Assembly (NCBI RefSeq): GCF_001189515.2
Contig: NZ_CP012069.2
Span: forward strand, 1,054,001-1,118,000
Length of the DNA stretch: 64,000 nucleotides
Origin: Olsenella sp. oral taxon 807
GTDB lineage: Bacteria; Actinomycetota; Coriobacteriia; Coriobacteriales; Atopobiaceae
Direction of reading: 5' to 3'
A model generated the notes under the pieces. The model was not told the DNA's origin. It was given only the letters and a program-made list of their open reading frames with translations, and did no database searches. A program made the position numbers and the translations under genes. Below, in pieces: positions 55,835 through 64,000 of this stretch; positions within the stretch are counted from its first letter, which is position 1; each line of letters starts with the position of its first letter.

Positions 55835-57985
55835 TCACTCGCTGTATGCCATCTGCAGATAGTAGACGTTCTCGCGAAGTTTGGTGGCCACCTCGCGATC
55901 GATGGTGCCCTCCGATTGGAGCCGTATGATCTGGTCCAGCTCGATGCGCAGGGCGTTTTCGTCGACGTCGTCCGCGTACTCGCGCGCGTGGGCTATCTGC
56001 TCCCTGAAGCGCGGGGCAATCTCGTGCGAGTCAAGGTTATAGGGAAGGACGTAGGAGCTCTGGCGACCGGTGTCGGCACCCTCCTGACCGATGTTGATGC
56101 GGCTCCAGATGGACTCGACCGCAGACTCGTGCTCCACGAGCAGGTTCTTGGCTATTTCTGCCCTGCGTGAGTCGGCACCTGCGGCGATCTCGTTCAGGCG
56201 CTCTATCTCGGTGTATTCGAGCTCGATGGCGTAGATGCAGGCCTGGAAGTACGCCCGATCGTCGTCGGAGATGGTGCGGATGTTGCCATTGGGCGACCAG
56301 AGGCGGTGTAGGGTACGCCTCAAGGTGCTCGCCAGCATCCGGAGGCGTGAGTTGCCGTCTGTGCGCGTACCGATGTTTGCCATGGGGCCAATGTAGCCCA
56401 CTGAGCGGCGAATGGATCGGATGTCCTCGAGGATGGTCTCCCAGGGCGTCTCATCGTGGTGCCTCAGATGGCGCAGGTGCAACTCCTTGAGGCGGGCCTC
56501 TTGGAACGTGTTGGTATCGCGGATGATCGCGAGGGTCTCGGGTCCGGTCTCGGGCGTGCTGATGCGCTCGAAGAGGAGGCGGCTGGAGTAGCGGGTGATG
56601 GTGAGTCGCAGGGCGGGGATGTACCTCGCCTCGATGCGGCTGTCGCTCATCATCGCCCGGAGTTCCCCAAGTGTGGCAGAGAGAACTGCGATGGAACCCT
56701 CACGCACGCGCTCCTGCAAGTTGCCTTCGCTATCCGGCATGGGCGCAAGGCGAGGCAGGAGGCTGTCGGCGAGCAGGAGGGTGGTGAGGATGACGCCTGC
56801 GGTGATGGTGATGATGAGCTCGCGTTGGGGAAAGGCTGCCCCCGAGTCGACGGTGTAGGGGAGCGTCAAGGCGATCGACAGCGTCACTGCTCCCTTTGCG
56901 CCCGCGATGGTCGTGACCAGCACGTCTCTGACCAGGTCCTTCCCCGGTCCGCACAGGTGCTGGCCGCGCTTTCTGCGAAGGAGCTCCATCAGGTAGAGCC
57001 AGAGGAAGCGGCAGGCGTGTGACAGGAGCGCCATGGTGAGGACGATGCCGACGATCTCAATGAGGCCCAGGCCGCCGTTAAGGCCGGGAGTGACCGCAAG
57101 TGGGAGCTGCATGCCCAGAAAGACGAAGACCGTTCCGTTGATGAGAAACGAGATGACGCGCCAGAAGCTATCGGAGACGAGCCTCTGCCGGGCTGCGGTG
57201 GGCGAGGAGAGACGCGGGGCCGGCCGGGCGATGACAAGCCCTGCGGCGACGACGGCCAAGATGCCGCTGACATGGAGGGACTCGGCAAAGAGGTACACGA
57301 GAAACGGCGTCAGTACCTCATAGAGGACGTGTGCCGTGACGTCCTCAAAGCCCAGGCGGCGGAGCATGCCTATGAGCAGTGAGAGGAGCAAACCCACGAA
57401 AAAGCCGACTACGATGCCCCCGACGAACAGCAGCGCGAAGGAGCCGAGCACGGCCGTCACGGAAAACGCCCCTGTCACGGCTGCGGCGACCGAAAACTGG
57501 AACGCCACGACACCCGAGGCATCGTTGATGAGCGACTCGCCGGAAAGTAGCGTCCTTTGGCGCTCGGTGAGGCATACGGAGGAGCGCAGCGCGGTGACGG
57601 TCGCGGCGTCCGTGGGGCCGAGGGCTGCGGCGAAGGCGAAGGCCGCCGCCAGGGGGATGGAAGGCACGAGCCAGTTGAGGGCGTAGCCAAGCGTCAGGAC
57701 GGATGCGACCACCAGGCCGATCGCGAGTGACAGGATGTCAGCCCGCGAGTTCCAGAGGGCCTTGGGATCTGCCTCACGCGTCTCGTTGAAGAGGAGCGGC
57801 GCGATGAAAAGCACGAGGAACAGCTCAGCGTCGATGCGGACCTCAAGCACGCTGGGCGCAACGAGGGTGATCACCAGGCCTATTGCGACCTGTAGGACCG
57901 GTAGCGAGACGTGTGAGAACTTATCGAGCACAGATGACAGCGCGACGCAGGACAGCACGATGAGGACGAACTCGAGGGTTTCCAC
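55835..57985 (-). CDS. Na+/H+ antiporter, CPA1 family
   Basis: A 716-residue protein. The N-terminal 420 residues contain about 12 helices with CPA1 motifs: FIAPLLFNETREAD, AALGPTDAATVTALR and GESLINDASGVVAFQF (the ND ion-binding pair). The remaining 300 residues are soluble and helical, with RSVGYIGPM and AEIAKNLLVEHESA, probably a regulatory domain. It exports Na+ or K+ for protons. Convergent with nagA, 35 bases apart. Confidence 0.88.
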   Translation of the reverse strand: METLEFVLIVLSCVALSSVLDKFSHVSLPVLQVAIGLVITLVAPSVLEVRIDAELFLVLFIAPLLFNETREADPKALWNSRADILSLAIGLVVASVLTLGYALNWLVPSIPLAAAFAFAAALGPTDAATVTALRSSVCLTERQRTLLSGESLINDASGVVAFQFSVAAAVTGAFSVTAVLGSFALLFVGGIVVGFFVGLLLSLLIGMLRRLGFEDVTAHVLYEVLTPFLVYLFAESLHVSGILAVVAAGLVIARPAPRLSSPTAARQRLVSDSFWRVISFLINGTVFVFLGMQLPLAVTPGLNGGLGLIEIVGIVLTMALLSHACRFLWLYLMELLRRKRGQHLCGPGKDLVRDVLVTTIAGAKGAVTLSIALTLPYTVDSGAAFPQRELIITITAGVILTTLLLADSLLPRLAPMPDSEGNLQERVREGSIAVLSATLGELRAMMSDSRIEARYIPALRLTITRYSSRLLFERISTPETGPETLAIIRDTNTFQEARLKELHLRHLRHHDETPWETILEDIRSIRRSVGYIGPMANIGTRTDGNSRLRMLASTLRRTLHRLWSPNGNIRTISDDDRAYFQACIYAIELEYTEIERLNEIAAGADSRRAEIAKNLLVEHESAVESIWSRINIGQEGADTGRQSSYVLPYNLDSHEIAPRFREQIAHAREYADDVDENALRIELDQIIRLQSEGTIDREVATKLRENVYYLQMAYSE

Positions 57986-58173
57986 GCAAGCTCCTTGTTG
58001 CAGGGGGTGTCGTCCTCGCGATTCTTGCCGCGAGGCGATGGTGATGCTTGGATTCTACCCGGGATGGGAAAAGGATAGGCCTTTCGGGACCATGGAACCT
58101 GAGCTACACTTGGTACATGCAGCTTGTCGGCTCCGTGTGTGGCCGACCCACCCTAAGAGATGCGGGAGTGCCC

Positions 58174-59061
58174 ATGATCAAGCTCGTCCTCACTGACATC
58201 GACGACACGCTGATTCCCTACGGGGCACCCTACGCGAGTGAGCGCACCCGCAGGGCGATCCACGGCTTTCTCGACGAGGGGCTGCACTTCGGTCCCGTCT
58301 CGGGTCGAGTCCCAAATGCCATGGGCTGGATGTTTGGGGGAGACGAGCGCTGCTTTGCGACGGGTGCCTTTGCCAATGGGCAGGTCATCCGCATCGACGG
58401 TGAGATTGTGAGGGAGGTCCCGACCGACAGCGAGCTGCTGCGCGAGGTCGCGGGCGTGCTCGACGAGCTCGGCTACGATGCCTGGCTCACGGTCTATTCG
58501 CTCGATGAGTGCGGCGTGACCTTCGTCACCTCGCGAGAGGAGCAGCTCAGAGACTGTCTCTTACGGGTGGGCTATGGGCGCCCCAATCGTGTCGTGAGGG
58601 AGCCCAGGAAGTTCTCCTACCTCAAGAGTAACGTTTACTGCGTGTGCTCTCGCGCGCAGATGACGCTCATCCGCGACGTCCTGCGCGAGCGGGTCGGCGC
58701 GCTCAGCTTCGTCTTCCCAAGCACGGTGGCACCCTATATCGACATAAGCCCGGCTGGGTGGGGAAAGGGCGAGGCCGTGCAGCTTATGGCAGGGGAGCTT
58801 GGCGTTGGCCTCGATGAGGTCGCGACCTTCGGTGATTCGGAGAACGACCTTTCGATGATCGAGGCCGTGCCCAACTCGGTGGCGGTGGCCAATGCGACCG
58901 AGGCCGTGGCTAGGGCTGCCCGCTGGCACGTTGGTCGCTGCGCGGATGATGCCGTGGCTCTCGCGCTTGAGGACCTCGCGCATGCCGCCCGCACGGGTTC
59001 GACACCTTCGTTCATGACCCGTCCTTTGGAGCCGGGGTCCTTTGTGCCAGCGGGCTCATGA
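58174..59061 (+). CDS. HAD hydrolase, Cof/IIB type
   Basis: A 295-residue sugar-phosphatase-like HAD protein with a C2 cap. Motif I is LVLTDIDDTLIPYG; the later motifs are SPAGWGKGEAVQ and GDSENDLSMIEAV. The substrate is unknown, but this class dephosphorylates sugar phosphates and cofactors. ATG 58174 follows GGGAG; the in-frame extension upstream is not homologous. It sits ahead of the gat regulator in the same direction. Confidence 0.85.
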   Translation: MIKLVLTDIDDTLIPYGAPYASERTRRAIHGFLDEGLHFGPVSGRVPNAMGWMFGGDERCFATGAFANGQVIRIDGEIVREVPTDSELLREVAGVLDELGYDAWLTVYSLDECGVTFVTSREEQLRDCLLRVGYGRPNRVVREPRKFSYLKSNVYCVCSRAQMTLIRDVLRERVGALSFVFPSTVAPYIDISPAGWGKGEAVQLMAGELGVGLDEVATFGDSENDLSMIEAVPNSVAVANATEAVARAARWHVGRCADDAVALALEDLAHAARTGSTPSFMTRPLEPGSFVPAGS

Positions 59062-59118
59062 TGGGGTAGGGTCGTGTGACCGAGGGCGTTCCTGTCGTGA
59101 CGGTTGGGGGGCGGATAC

Positions 59119-61217
59119 GTGAACAGGCGCTCGATGGACATCGTCCGAGAGCTCTTGGGCGTGGGCGACGATGCCACGTTCGCGATCCTTGCCGAGCGCT
59201 TCGACGTCTTGGAGCGGACGATCAGAAACGATATCGCCTCGATCAACAGCTTCTTGGAGGGGTCCGGACTCGGTCTCATCAACTATGGGCCGGGTGGCTC
59301 CATAGTTCTGCCAGATGACTTTGTCGAGCTGCGGGATCGCCTGCCCGAGGGGGACTCTCTGCGTATCGGCTCTCGCGCGACGAGCGGAGGCTGCTTGCGA
59401 GTGTGCTCGTCGCAAACGCTACGAGTTACATCACCCTCTCCGAGGTGGCGAGCCGCCTGGGCACGAGCCGCGTGACAATCATACATGACCTCGATGCCAT
59501 CCGTGACCTGCTCTCTGCAGGGTACCTTGAGCTTGTCTCAAGGTCAGGAAGGGGACTCATCGTCAACGGAGAGGAGGCGGAGAGGCGCGCATACCTGCTC
59601 TTAGCAAGCGTGTCTGCCGAGAGGCTCCCGGAGTCTCTGGATGTCACGATTTTTGGGGAGCTCTCGGCAGATGACACCGTCGCCATTCGTAAGATCCTCA
59701 ACGAGCGGTGCCAGGCCCATCAGCTGCGCATGACGGACAACGAGTTTCGCAGGATACGAAACTACCTCTGCATCATGGTGCACAGGGTGCGCGTCGGGTG
59801 CAGGCTCGAGGAGGACTCTCCAAGGCCAGAGAGCCTCGCGGACTCCTTTGCCACCGACGTGCTTGCACTCGTCGCCCAATACTGCTGCATCGAGGTAAAC
59901 GATGCTGAGAGAAACTACCTCCAAGGACTCTTGGCGTCGGCCAACCTCCTTGGGCATGAGGTCTTTCAGACGGTTGACGTACAGACGCAGGTTGTCTGTC
60001 GCCAGTTCATCGATCGCGTCTCCAAGGGCATCGGCGTGAACCTCAGCAGCGACTATGACCTCTTCGAGTTTTTCTCGCGCCATATGGGATCGTTGTTCTC
60101 AGAACGACCGCCGCAACCTCCGGCGACGACGGAGGTCTCTGCGGTCGTGGGAAGGCATCCCGAGCTAGCGACTGCCGTGCGCCAGAACAGGGGCCTGCTT
60201 GAAACCTTCGGCTCTCGCTCGCTCAGCGAGGTCGAGTTGGACTACATCTGCCTTCACCTATGCGCGGCTCTGGAGCGACGTCGCAGCGTCGAGGGGCAGA
60301 TCAGGGTTATCGTCGCCTGTAGCGGGGGAGTAGGGATGTCCCAGCTATTCGCCGAGACGCTTCGCGGCAAGTTTGACTTTGAGATCGTGGACGTGATCCC
60401 GTCGCATGAGGCGAGCCTGCTTGTGGCAACCGATGCTGACCTCATGGTCTCCACAGTGCCGCTCAGGGACTGCCCCATTAAGGGCGTGGTCGTCTCCTCG
60501 TCCCTTGGAGGAGCAGACCTTGAGCGCATCCGTCGTGAGATCGACCGGCTCAGGGGGTCCCGTCGGCATGTGATAGCCACGGACGCTGATCTGGGCGAGG
60601 CGCGTACGCTCATCCATGCGCTCGAAGCGGTGGTGACGCGTGGCGCCCCCGAGGCGGCCGGCTACCTCATGCCACGGATCAAGGCCGAGGTCAGACAACA
60701 CTTCCTTCACAGGGGCGTGGCTGCGGACCACCGGCAGGACCTTGCCCTGCAACCCTACTTGTACCAGCTGCTCCCCGCGAGCCACATACAGTTGGACGTG
60801 GCCTGCCAAGACTGGAGGGACGCCATCGAGAAGTCCGCCGCTCCCCTTCTTGATCTGGGCTACATCTCTGAGCGCTACGTTGGCGCGATGATACGAAATG
60901 CCGAGGAGAACGGCCCCTACTTCGTGCTCTCCCAGGGTTTCGCGATGCCGCATGAAGGTACGGACAGGGGTGCCCTCAAGCTGGGGATGAACCTCATACG
61001 CCTCGTCGAGCCAGTGTGCTTTGGGGCAGACGAGCTTGACCCCATTGACTTTGTGTGCACGCTATCGGCCACAGATGCCAAGACGCACCTGCGCGCCTTC
61101 TTCAACCTCGTGAACCTCCTGCGCGAGCCGACGTTCAAGCGGGCGCTGTGCGACGCCGTCAGGCCGACGGAAGCCGCAACTGCCATAGAGCGCCACGAGT
61201 GGCGGCTCCAGGGCTAG
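59119..61217 (+). pseudogene. PRD/BglG-type PTS regulator, frameshifted
   Basis: This is a LevR/MtlR/LicR-like regulator split between two frames. The first frame (from GTG 59119) encodes one helix-turn-helix, ERFDVLERTIRNDIASINS. The second encodes another, LSEVASRLGTSRVTIIHDLDAI, then two PRDs, a IIB-like domain (IVACSGGVGMSQL) and a IIA domain with His in GFAMPHEG. The shift lies at GGGGG 59349-59353; one extra G yields ...EGGLSAYRLSRDERRLLASVLVANATSYITL and about 699 residues. It would be phosphorylated by the PTS and control the adjacent gat genes. A sequencing error is a simple alternative to inactivation. Confidence 0.85.
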
Positions 61218-61234
61218 TCGAACGAACGTCTTGG

Positions 61235-61269
61235 ACCTGTGCCTGTGGGCATCGCCTTGGGGCACAGGT
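61235..61269 (+). terminator. Hairpin after the PTS regulator
   Basis: ACCTGTGCC pairs with GGCACAGGT in a perfect 9-bp stem with a 17-base loop, 17 bases after the stop codon. There is no T-tract. Confidence 0.4.
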
Positions 61270-61361
61270 GCCTCGGGGCAGGCGAGTGCGGCTCGTCGCG
61301 AACGGTATGAGCCAGCGGAGTTGGAATGGCCCCGTGTGCCTAGGGCGCTAGTAAAGCAATT

Positions 61362-61387
61362 GTCAAAAACTGTGAAACGCCTTTGAC
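61362..61387. promoter_or_regulatory. Inverted repeat upstream of gatA
   Basis: GTCAAA (61362-61367) and TTTGAC (61382-61387) flank an AT-rich stretch about 80 bases before gatA. It may bind the PRD regulator just upstream; the spacing of a matching promoter is not clear. Confidence 0.3.
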
Positions 61388-61465
61388 TGGTCCTGTTCCG
61401 GGCCTCTCCCTACTATGAGCATCAGCAAGAGGTACGTGGGTGCAGAGGGAAAGGAGGTACACGGC

Positions 61466-61951
61466 ATGGTTTGGGAAGAGCTCAAGGAGGATCTCATCTT
61501 CACCTGTGTGGAGGCAAGGAGCACCGATGAGGTCTTCGACCAGCTGGGCGGGGCGCTCGTCAGGGCCGGGTACGGCAGGGAGGACTACGTGCAGGCCCTC
61601 AAGGACCGCGAGGGGGAGTATCCCACGGGTCTTAACGTGAACGGAATCGGGATCGCGATCCCGCATACGCCGGTTGACTACGCGAACGGCACGGCCACCT
61701 GCATCGGCGTGCTCAAGGAACCGGTCACGTTCTTAGAGATGGGTACCGATGAGGAGGTGCCGGTGAAGCTTGTCTTCACACTTTGCGTCACCGACCCGCA
61801 CGCTCATATCGACCAGCTCAAGCAGATCGTCCTCATCATCCAGGACGGTGAGGTCCTGCAGAGGCTCATCGGCTCCAAGGACCCTAAGGAAATCATCCAG
61901 ATCATCAAGGACAAGGAGCAGGCGCTGGAGTTTGCCCTGGGAGGAGAGTAA
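61466..61951 (+). CDS. gatA: PTS galactitol-type IIA component
   Basis: A 161-residue IIA domain (PTS_EIIA_2). The phosphohistidine is in GIAIPHTPVDY. It starts at ATG 61466 with AAGGAGG upstream. It passes phosphate to GatB. It is the first gene of the gatABC operon, with the GatB start 4 bases after its stop. Confidence 0.9.
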   Translation: MVWEELKEDLIFTCVEARSTDEVFDQLGGALVRAGYGREDYVQALKDREGEYPTGLNVNGIGIAIPHTPVDYANGTATCIGVLKEPVTFLEMGTDEEVPVKLVFTLCVTDPHAHIDQLKQIVLIIQDGEVLQRLIGSKDPKEIIQIIKDKEQALEFALGGE

Positions 61952-61954
61952 GTC

Positions 61955-62239
61955 ATGAAGAAGAAGGTCATCGTCGCCTGTGGTGGCGCCGTCGCCACAT
62001 CCACCGTCGCTGCAAACGCAGTCATGGAGCTCGCAAAGAAAAACGGCATCGACGTCGAGATCTGCCAGTGCCGCATCTCGGAGATCGCCTCGAACTTGGA
62101 TAACGCCGTCCTCATCGTCCCGACCTCTCGCCTCAAGCGCGACTTTGGCATCCCCATCGTCCCCGGTACCGCGTTCATCTCGGGCGTCGGCACCGAGAAG
62201 GTCGAGGCGAAGATACTCAAGGCACTGAAGGACAAGTAG
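61955..62239 (+). CDS. gatB: PTS galactitol-type IIB component
   Basis: A 94-residue IIB domain. The phosphocysteine loop KKVIVACGGAVATSTVAAN is at residues 3-21 (Cys9). It carries phosphate to the sugar moving through GatC. A 62-base gap follows, with a 10-base palindrome CAGCTAGCTG and a seven-T run, before gatC. Confidence 0.9.
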   Translation: MKKKVIVACGGAVATSTVAANAVMELAKKNGIDVEICQCRISEIASNLDNAVLIVPTSRLKRDFGIPIVPGTAFISGVGTEKVEAKILKALKDK

Positions 62240-62248
62240 GTCACAGAC

Positions 62249-62271
62249 AGCTAGCTGCCATTATTTTTTTA
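62249..62271 (+). terminator. Possible attenuator between gatB and gatC
   Basis: CAGCTAGCTG (short palindrome) followed 5 bases later by TTTTTTT, between two genes of one operon. The stem is weak (3-4 bp with a loop), so it may only mark an mRNA-processing or partial-termination site. Confidence 0.25.
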
Positions 62272-62301
62272 GGGTCATGTTCTTGATACAGAAGGAAGGG
62301 A

Positions 62302-63699
62302 GTGTTAAAGACCATGCTTGATGGAGCGATCTTCACTATCAAGTACATCATCGATATGGGCGCCTCGGTCATGCTACCCATCATCATCGCAATACTCAGC
62401 ATCGTCGTGGGGGTGGGACCTGGCAAGGCCGTTCGTGCCGGCCTTATGATCGGCGTGGGCTTCGTCGGCCTGAACCTCATTGTGACGCTCATGAACGATC
62501 AGCTGGGTCCTGCCGCACAGGCCATGAGCGAGCGCTTTGGCTTGTCACTGACCATCATCGACCAGGGCTGGCCGGGCATCTCTCCGGCAGCCTGGGCCTC
62601 GCAGATCGCCTACGTGGCTATCCCGCTTGCCGTTGCCATTAACGTCGTTATGCTGCTTCTCAAGCTTACCAAGGTCGTTAATGTCGACATATGGAACATC
62701 TGGCACTTCACGTTCACAGGTGCGATCGCCTACGTCGTCACCGGAAACTATTGGATCGGCATGCTGGGGGTCGCAATCCATGCCATCGTAGCCTACAAGC
62801 TCGGTGACATTTGGGCCCCTGTCATGGAGGAGTACTTCGAGCTGGACGGCATCACCGTTCCCCACGGAGACTCTGCCTTCATGGGACCCTATGCGGTGTG
62901 CGTGGACTGGCTGATCGATAGGATCCCGGTTCTTCGTGACGTTGACATCAACGCGGACACCCTGCAGGAGAAGATCGGCGTCTTCGGTGAGCCCGTCGTC
63001 ATAGGATTTGCCCTCGGCGCCATCATCGGCCTACTCGCGGGCTATGACGTCGCCGGCTTCCTAAAGTTGGGCGTGAACATGGCTGCCGTCATGGTCCTCA
63101 TGCCCAAGATCGTCAAGTGCATCATGGACGGTCTCATGCCACTCACAGAGTCCGCCAAGAAGGTCATGAACGAGCGGTTCGGAGGCGAGCAGTACTACAT
63201 CGGTCTCGACCCTGCCATCCTCCTCGGTGACTCCCAGGTCGTCACCGCAGGACTCATCTTCATCCCCATCACGCTGCTTCTGGCGATCATCATACCGGGC
63301 AATCGCGTCCTTCCCTTTGGTGACCTCGCGACCATCGGCTTCTTCATCGCCATCGCCGTCGGCATCCACAAGGGCAACCTGTTCCGCACGCTCTTCTCGG
63401 GGACGTTGATCATGTCTATCATCATCTGGATCGCCAACCAGACGGTGGACTGGGTCACCGCGCTCGGGACCTCCACAGGTATCTTCACCCTTGCCCCAGG
63501 AGCCCAGATTGCGGCACTCGATCAGGGTGGGTGGCCCATCACCTATGTCTTCACGTCGATCTGCAGCATGCAGAACCTGGTTTCGGTCATCCTGATCACC
63601 GGTTCGTACGTCGCCTGCCTCGTGATGTCAGTACGTTTCTCGAAGAGGCGCGCCGCAGAGGTCGCTGTCGCGCGCAAGGATGAGGACGACGAGCTATAG
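62302..63699 (+). CDS. gatC: PTS galactitol-type IIC permease
   Basis: A 465-residue membrane channel with about ten helices. Family features include IIDMGASVMLPIIIAILS near the N-terminus and GDSQVVTAGLIFIP in the second half. It would move galactitol or a related polyol and hand it to GatB for phosphorylation. GTG 62302 and ATG 62314 both have a usable GAAGGAAGGGAG region; I list the longer form. Confidence 0.88.
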   Translation: MLKTMLDGAIFTIKYIIDMGASVMLPIIIAILSIVVGVGPGKAVRAGLMIGVGFVGLNLIVTLMNDQLGPAAQAMSERFGLSLTIIDQGWPGISPAAWASQIAYVAIPLAVAINVVMLLLKLTKVVNVDIWNIWHFTFTGAIAYVVTGNYWIGMLGVAIHAIVAYKLGDIWAPVMEEYFELDGITVPHGDSAFMGPYAVCVDWLIDRIPVLRDVDINADTLQEKIGVFGEPVVIGFALGAIIGLLAGYDVAGFLKLGVNMAAVMVLMPKIVKCIMDGLMPLTESAKKVMNERFGGEQYYIGLDPAILLGDSQVVTAGLIFIPITLLLAIIIPGNRVLPFGDLATIGFFIAIAVGIHKGNLFRTLFSGTLIMSIIIWIANQTVDWVTALGTSTGIFTLAPGAQIAALDQGGWPITYVFTSICSMQNLVSVILITGSYVACLVMSVRFSKRRAAEVAVARKDEDDEL

Positions 63700-63719
63700 G
63701 CCCCTCTAGGGAGTAACGG

Positions 63720-63743
63720 GAGGCGGGTGTTGGGCATCGCCTC
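63720..63743 (+). terminator. Hairpin after gatC
   Basis: GAGGCG-n12-CGCCTC followed by TTG, 21 bases after the gatC stop. A short stem; readthrough into the dehydrogenase gene is likely. Confidence 0.35.
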
Positions 63744-63839
63744 TTGAGGATGTGCCAAGACATCAACACCAACGAACGCTCCTTTATCGCGAGAGCTCAT
63801 GAGAGCTCATAGGTATGGGAAAAGGAAGGGAGCATTGCC

Positions 63840-64000
63840 ATGAAGGCGGGAGTCGTACATGCGCGCGAGGACATTCGCTACGAGGACATCGAGCGTCCTG
63901 CGCCCAAGAGGGGTGAGGTTCTGATCAAAGTCAAGTACACGGGGATCTGTGGCTCTGACGTGCCGCGCGTGAACGGTGACGCATGTCACTTCTACCCCAA
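63840..64000 (+). CDS. Zinc-containing alcohol/polyol dehydrogenase, partial
   Basis: The first 53 codons of a gene cut by the window edge, starting ATG 63840 after AAGGAAGGGAG. It reads MKAGVVHAREDIRYEDIERP and then YTGICGSDVPRV, the catalytic-zinc cysteine motif (GICGSD) of medium-chain dehydrogenases. Following gatABC, galactitol-1-phosphate 5-dehydrogenase (GatD) is the expected role. The coenzyme domain is outside the window. Confidence 0.8.
   Translation, partial: MKAGVVHAREDIRYEDIERPAPKRGEVLIKVKYTGICGSDVPRVNGDACHFYP

Overview
The window looks like a chromosomal segment of an anaerobic, high-GC, Gram-positive actinobacterium. The best fit is class Coriobacteriia, in the Olsenella/Atopobium/Lancefieldella neighbourhood. 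That placement is an inference from gene content: a group B [FeFe] hydrogenase, hybrid cluster protein, anaerobic sulfite reductase AsrABC, a dlt operon, several PTS genes, a fused CBS/DRTGG family II pyrophosphatase, and no respiratory-chain genes. No rRNA, tRNA, CRISPR array, phage or replication origin was recognised.

Layout. 1-2.5 kb: a frameshifted DUF4143 AAA ATPase and a 1-phosphofructokinase-type kinase. 2.5-13.4 kb: a repeat array, a probable DUF3825 protein with an esterase, an MFS exporter, AzlCD, RecQ, an intact DUF4143 ATPase and TrmB. 13.6-18.9 kb: a YfbR-like nucleotidase, a second repeat array, pyrophosphatase, perfect palindromes, and a divergent EamA exporter/LysR pair. 19-25.6 kb: a CbiK-type chelatase with a FecBCD-type ABC transporter, then asrABC (asrA frameshifted). 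25.6-31.2 kb: a repeat array, a Fur/PerR regulator, ahpC with a Fur-like box, ettA cut by an IS5-type element, and a GGQ release-factor-like gene. 31.5-37.8 kb: dltABCD, a DltX-like peptide and a membrane serine hydrolase. 37.8-40.4 kb: a restriction-modification pair. 40.6-46.7 kb: hydrogenase, small hydrolases, a LOG-family protein, a repeat array and hcp. 46.9-59 kb: a kinase-less PASTA protein, a spermidine synthase-like protein, Dtd, an M32 carboxypeptidase, ROK glucokinase, a PTS IIA, a prolyl-iminopeptidase-like hydrolase, NagA, an Na+/H+ antiporter and a Cof-type phosphatase. 59-64 kb: a frameshifted PRD regulator and a galactitol-type PTS, gatABC, running into a zinc dehydrogenase cut by the window edge.

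Themes. Redox and anaerobic metabolism (hydrogenase, Hcp, AsrABC, AhpC), envelope modification (dlt plus serine hydrolase, PASTA protein) and sugar uptake (PTS, FruK, ROK, NagA, Gat) dominate. Three genes (the first AAA ATPase, asrA and the gat regulator) are each broken at a run of G on the coding strand. Each is restored by adding one G, so either base-calling error or homopolymer phase switching should be considered. Three separate families of short interspersed repeats fill nearly every long intergenic gap. They are the least explained structure in the window.
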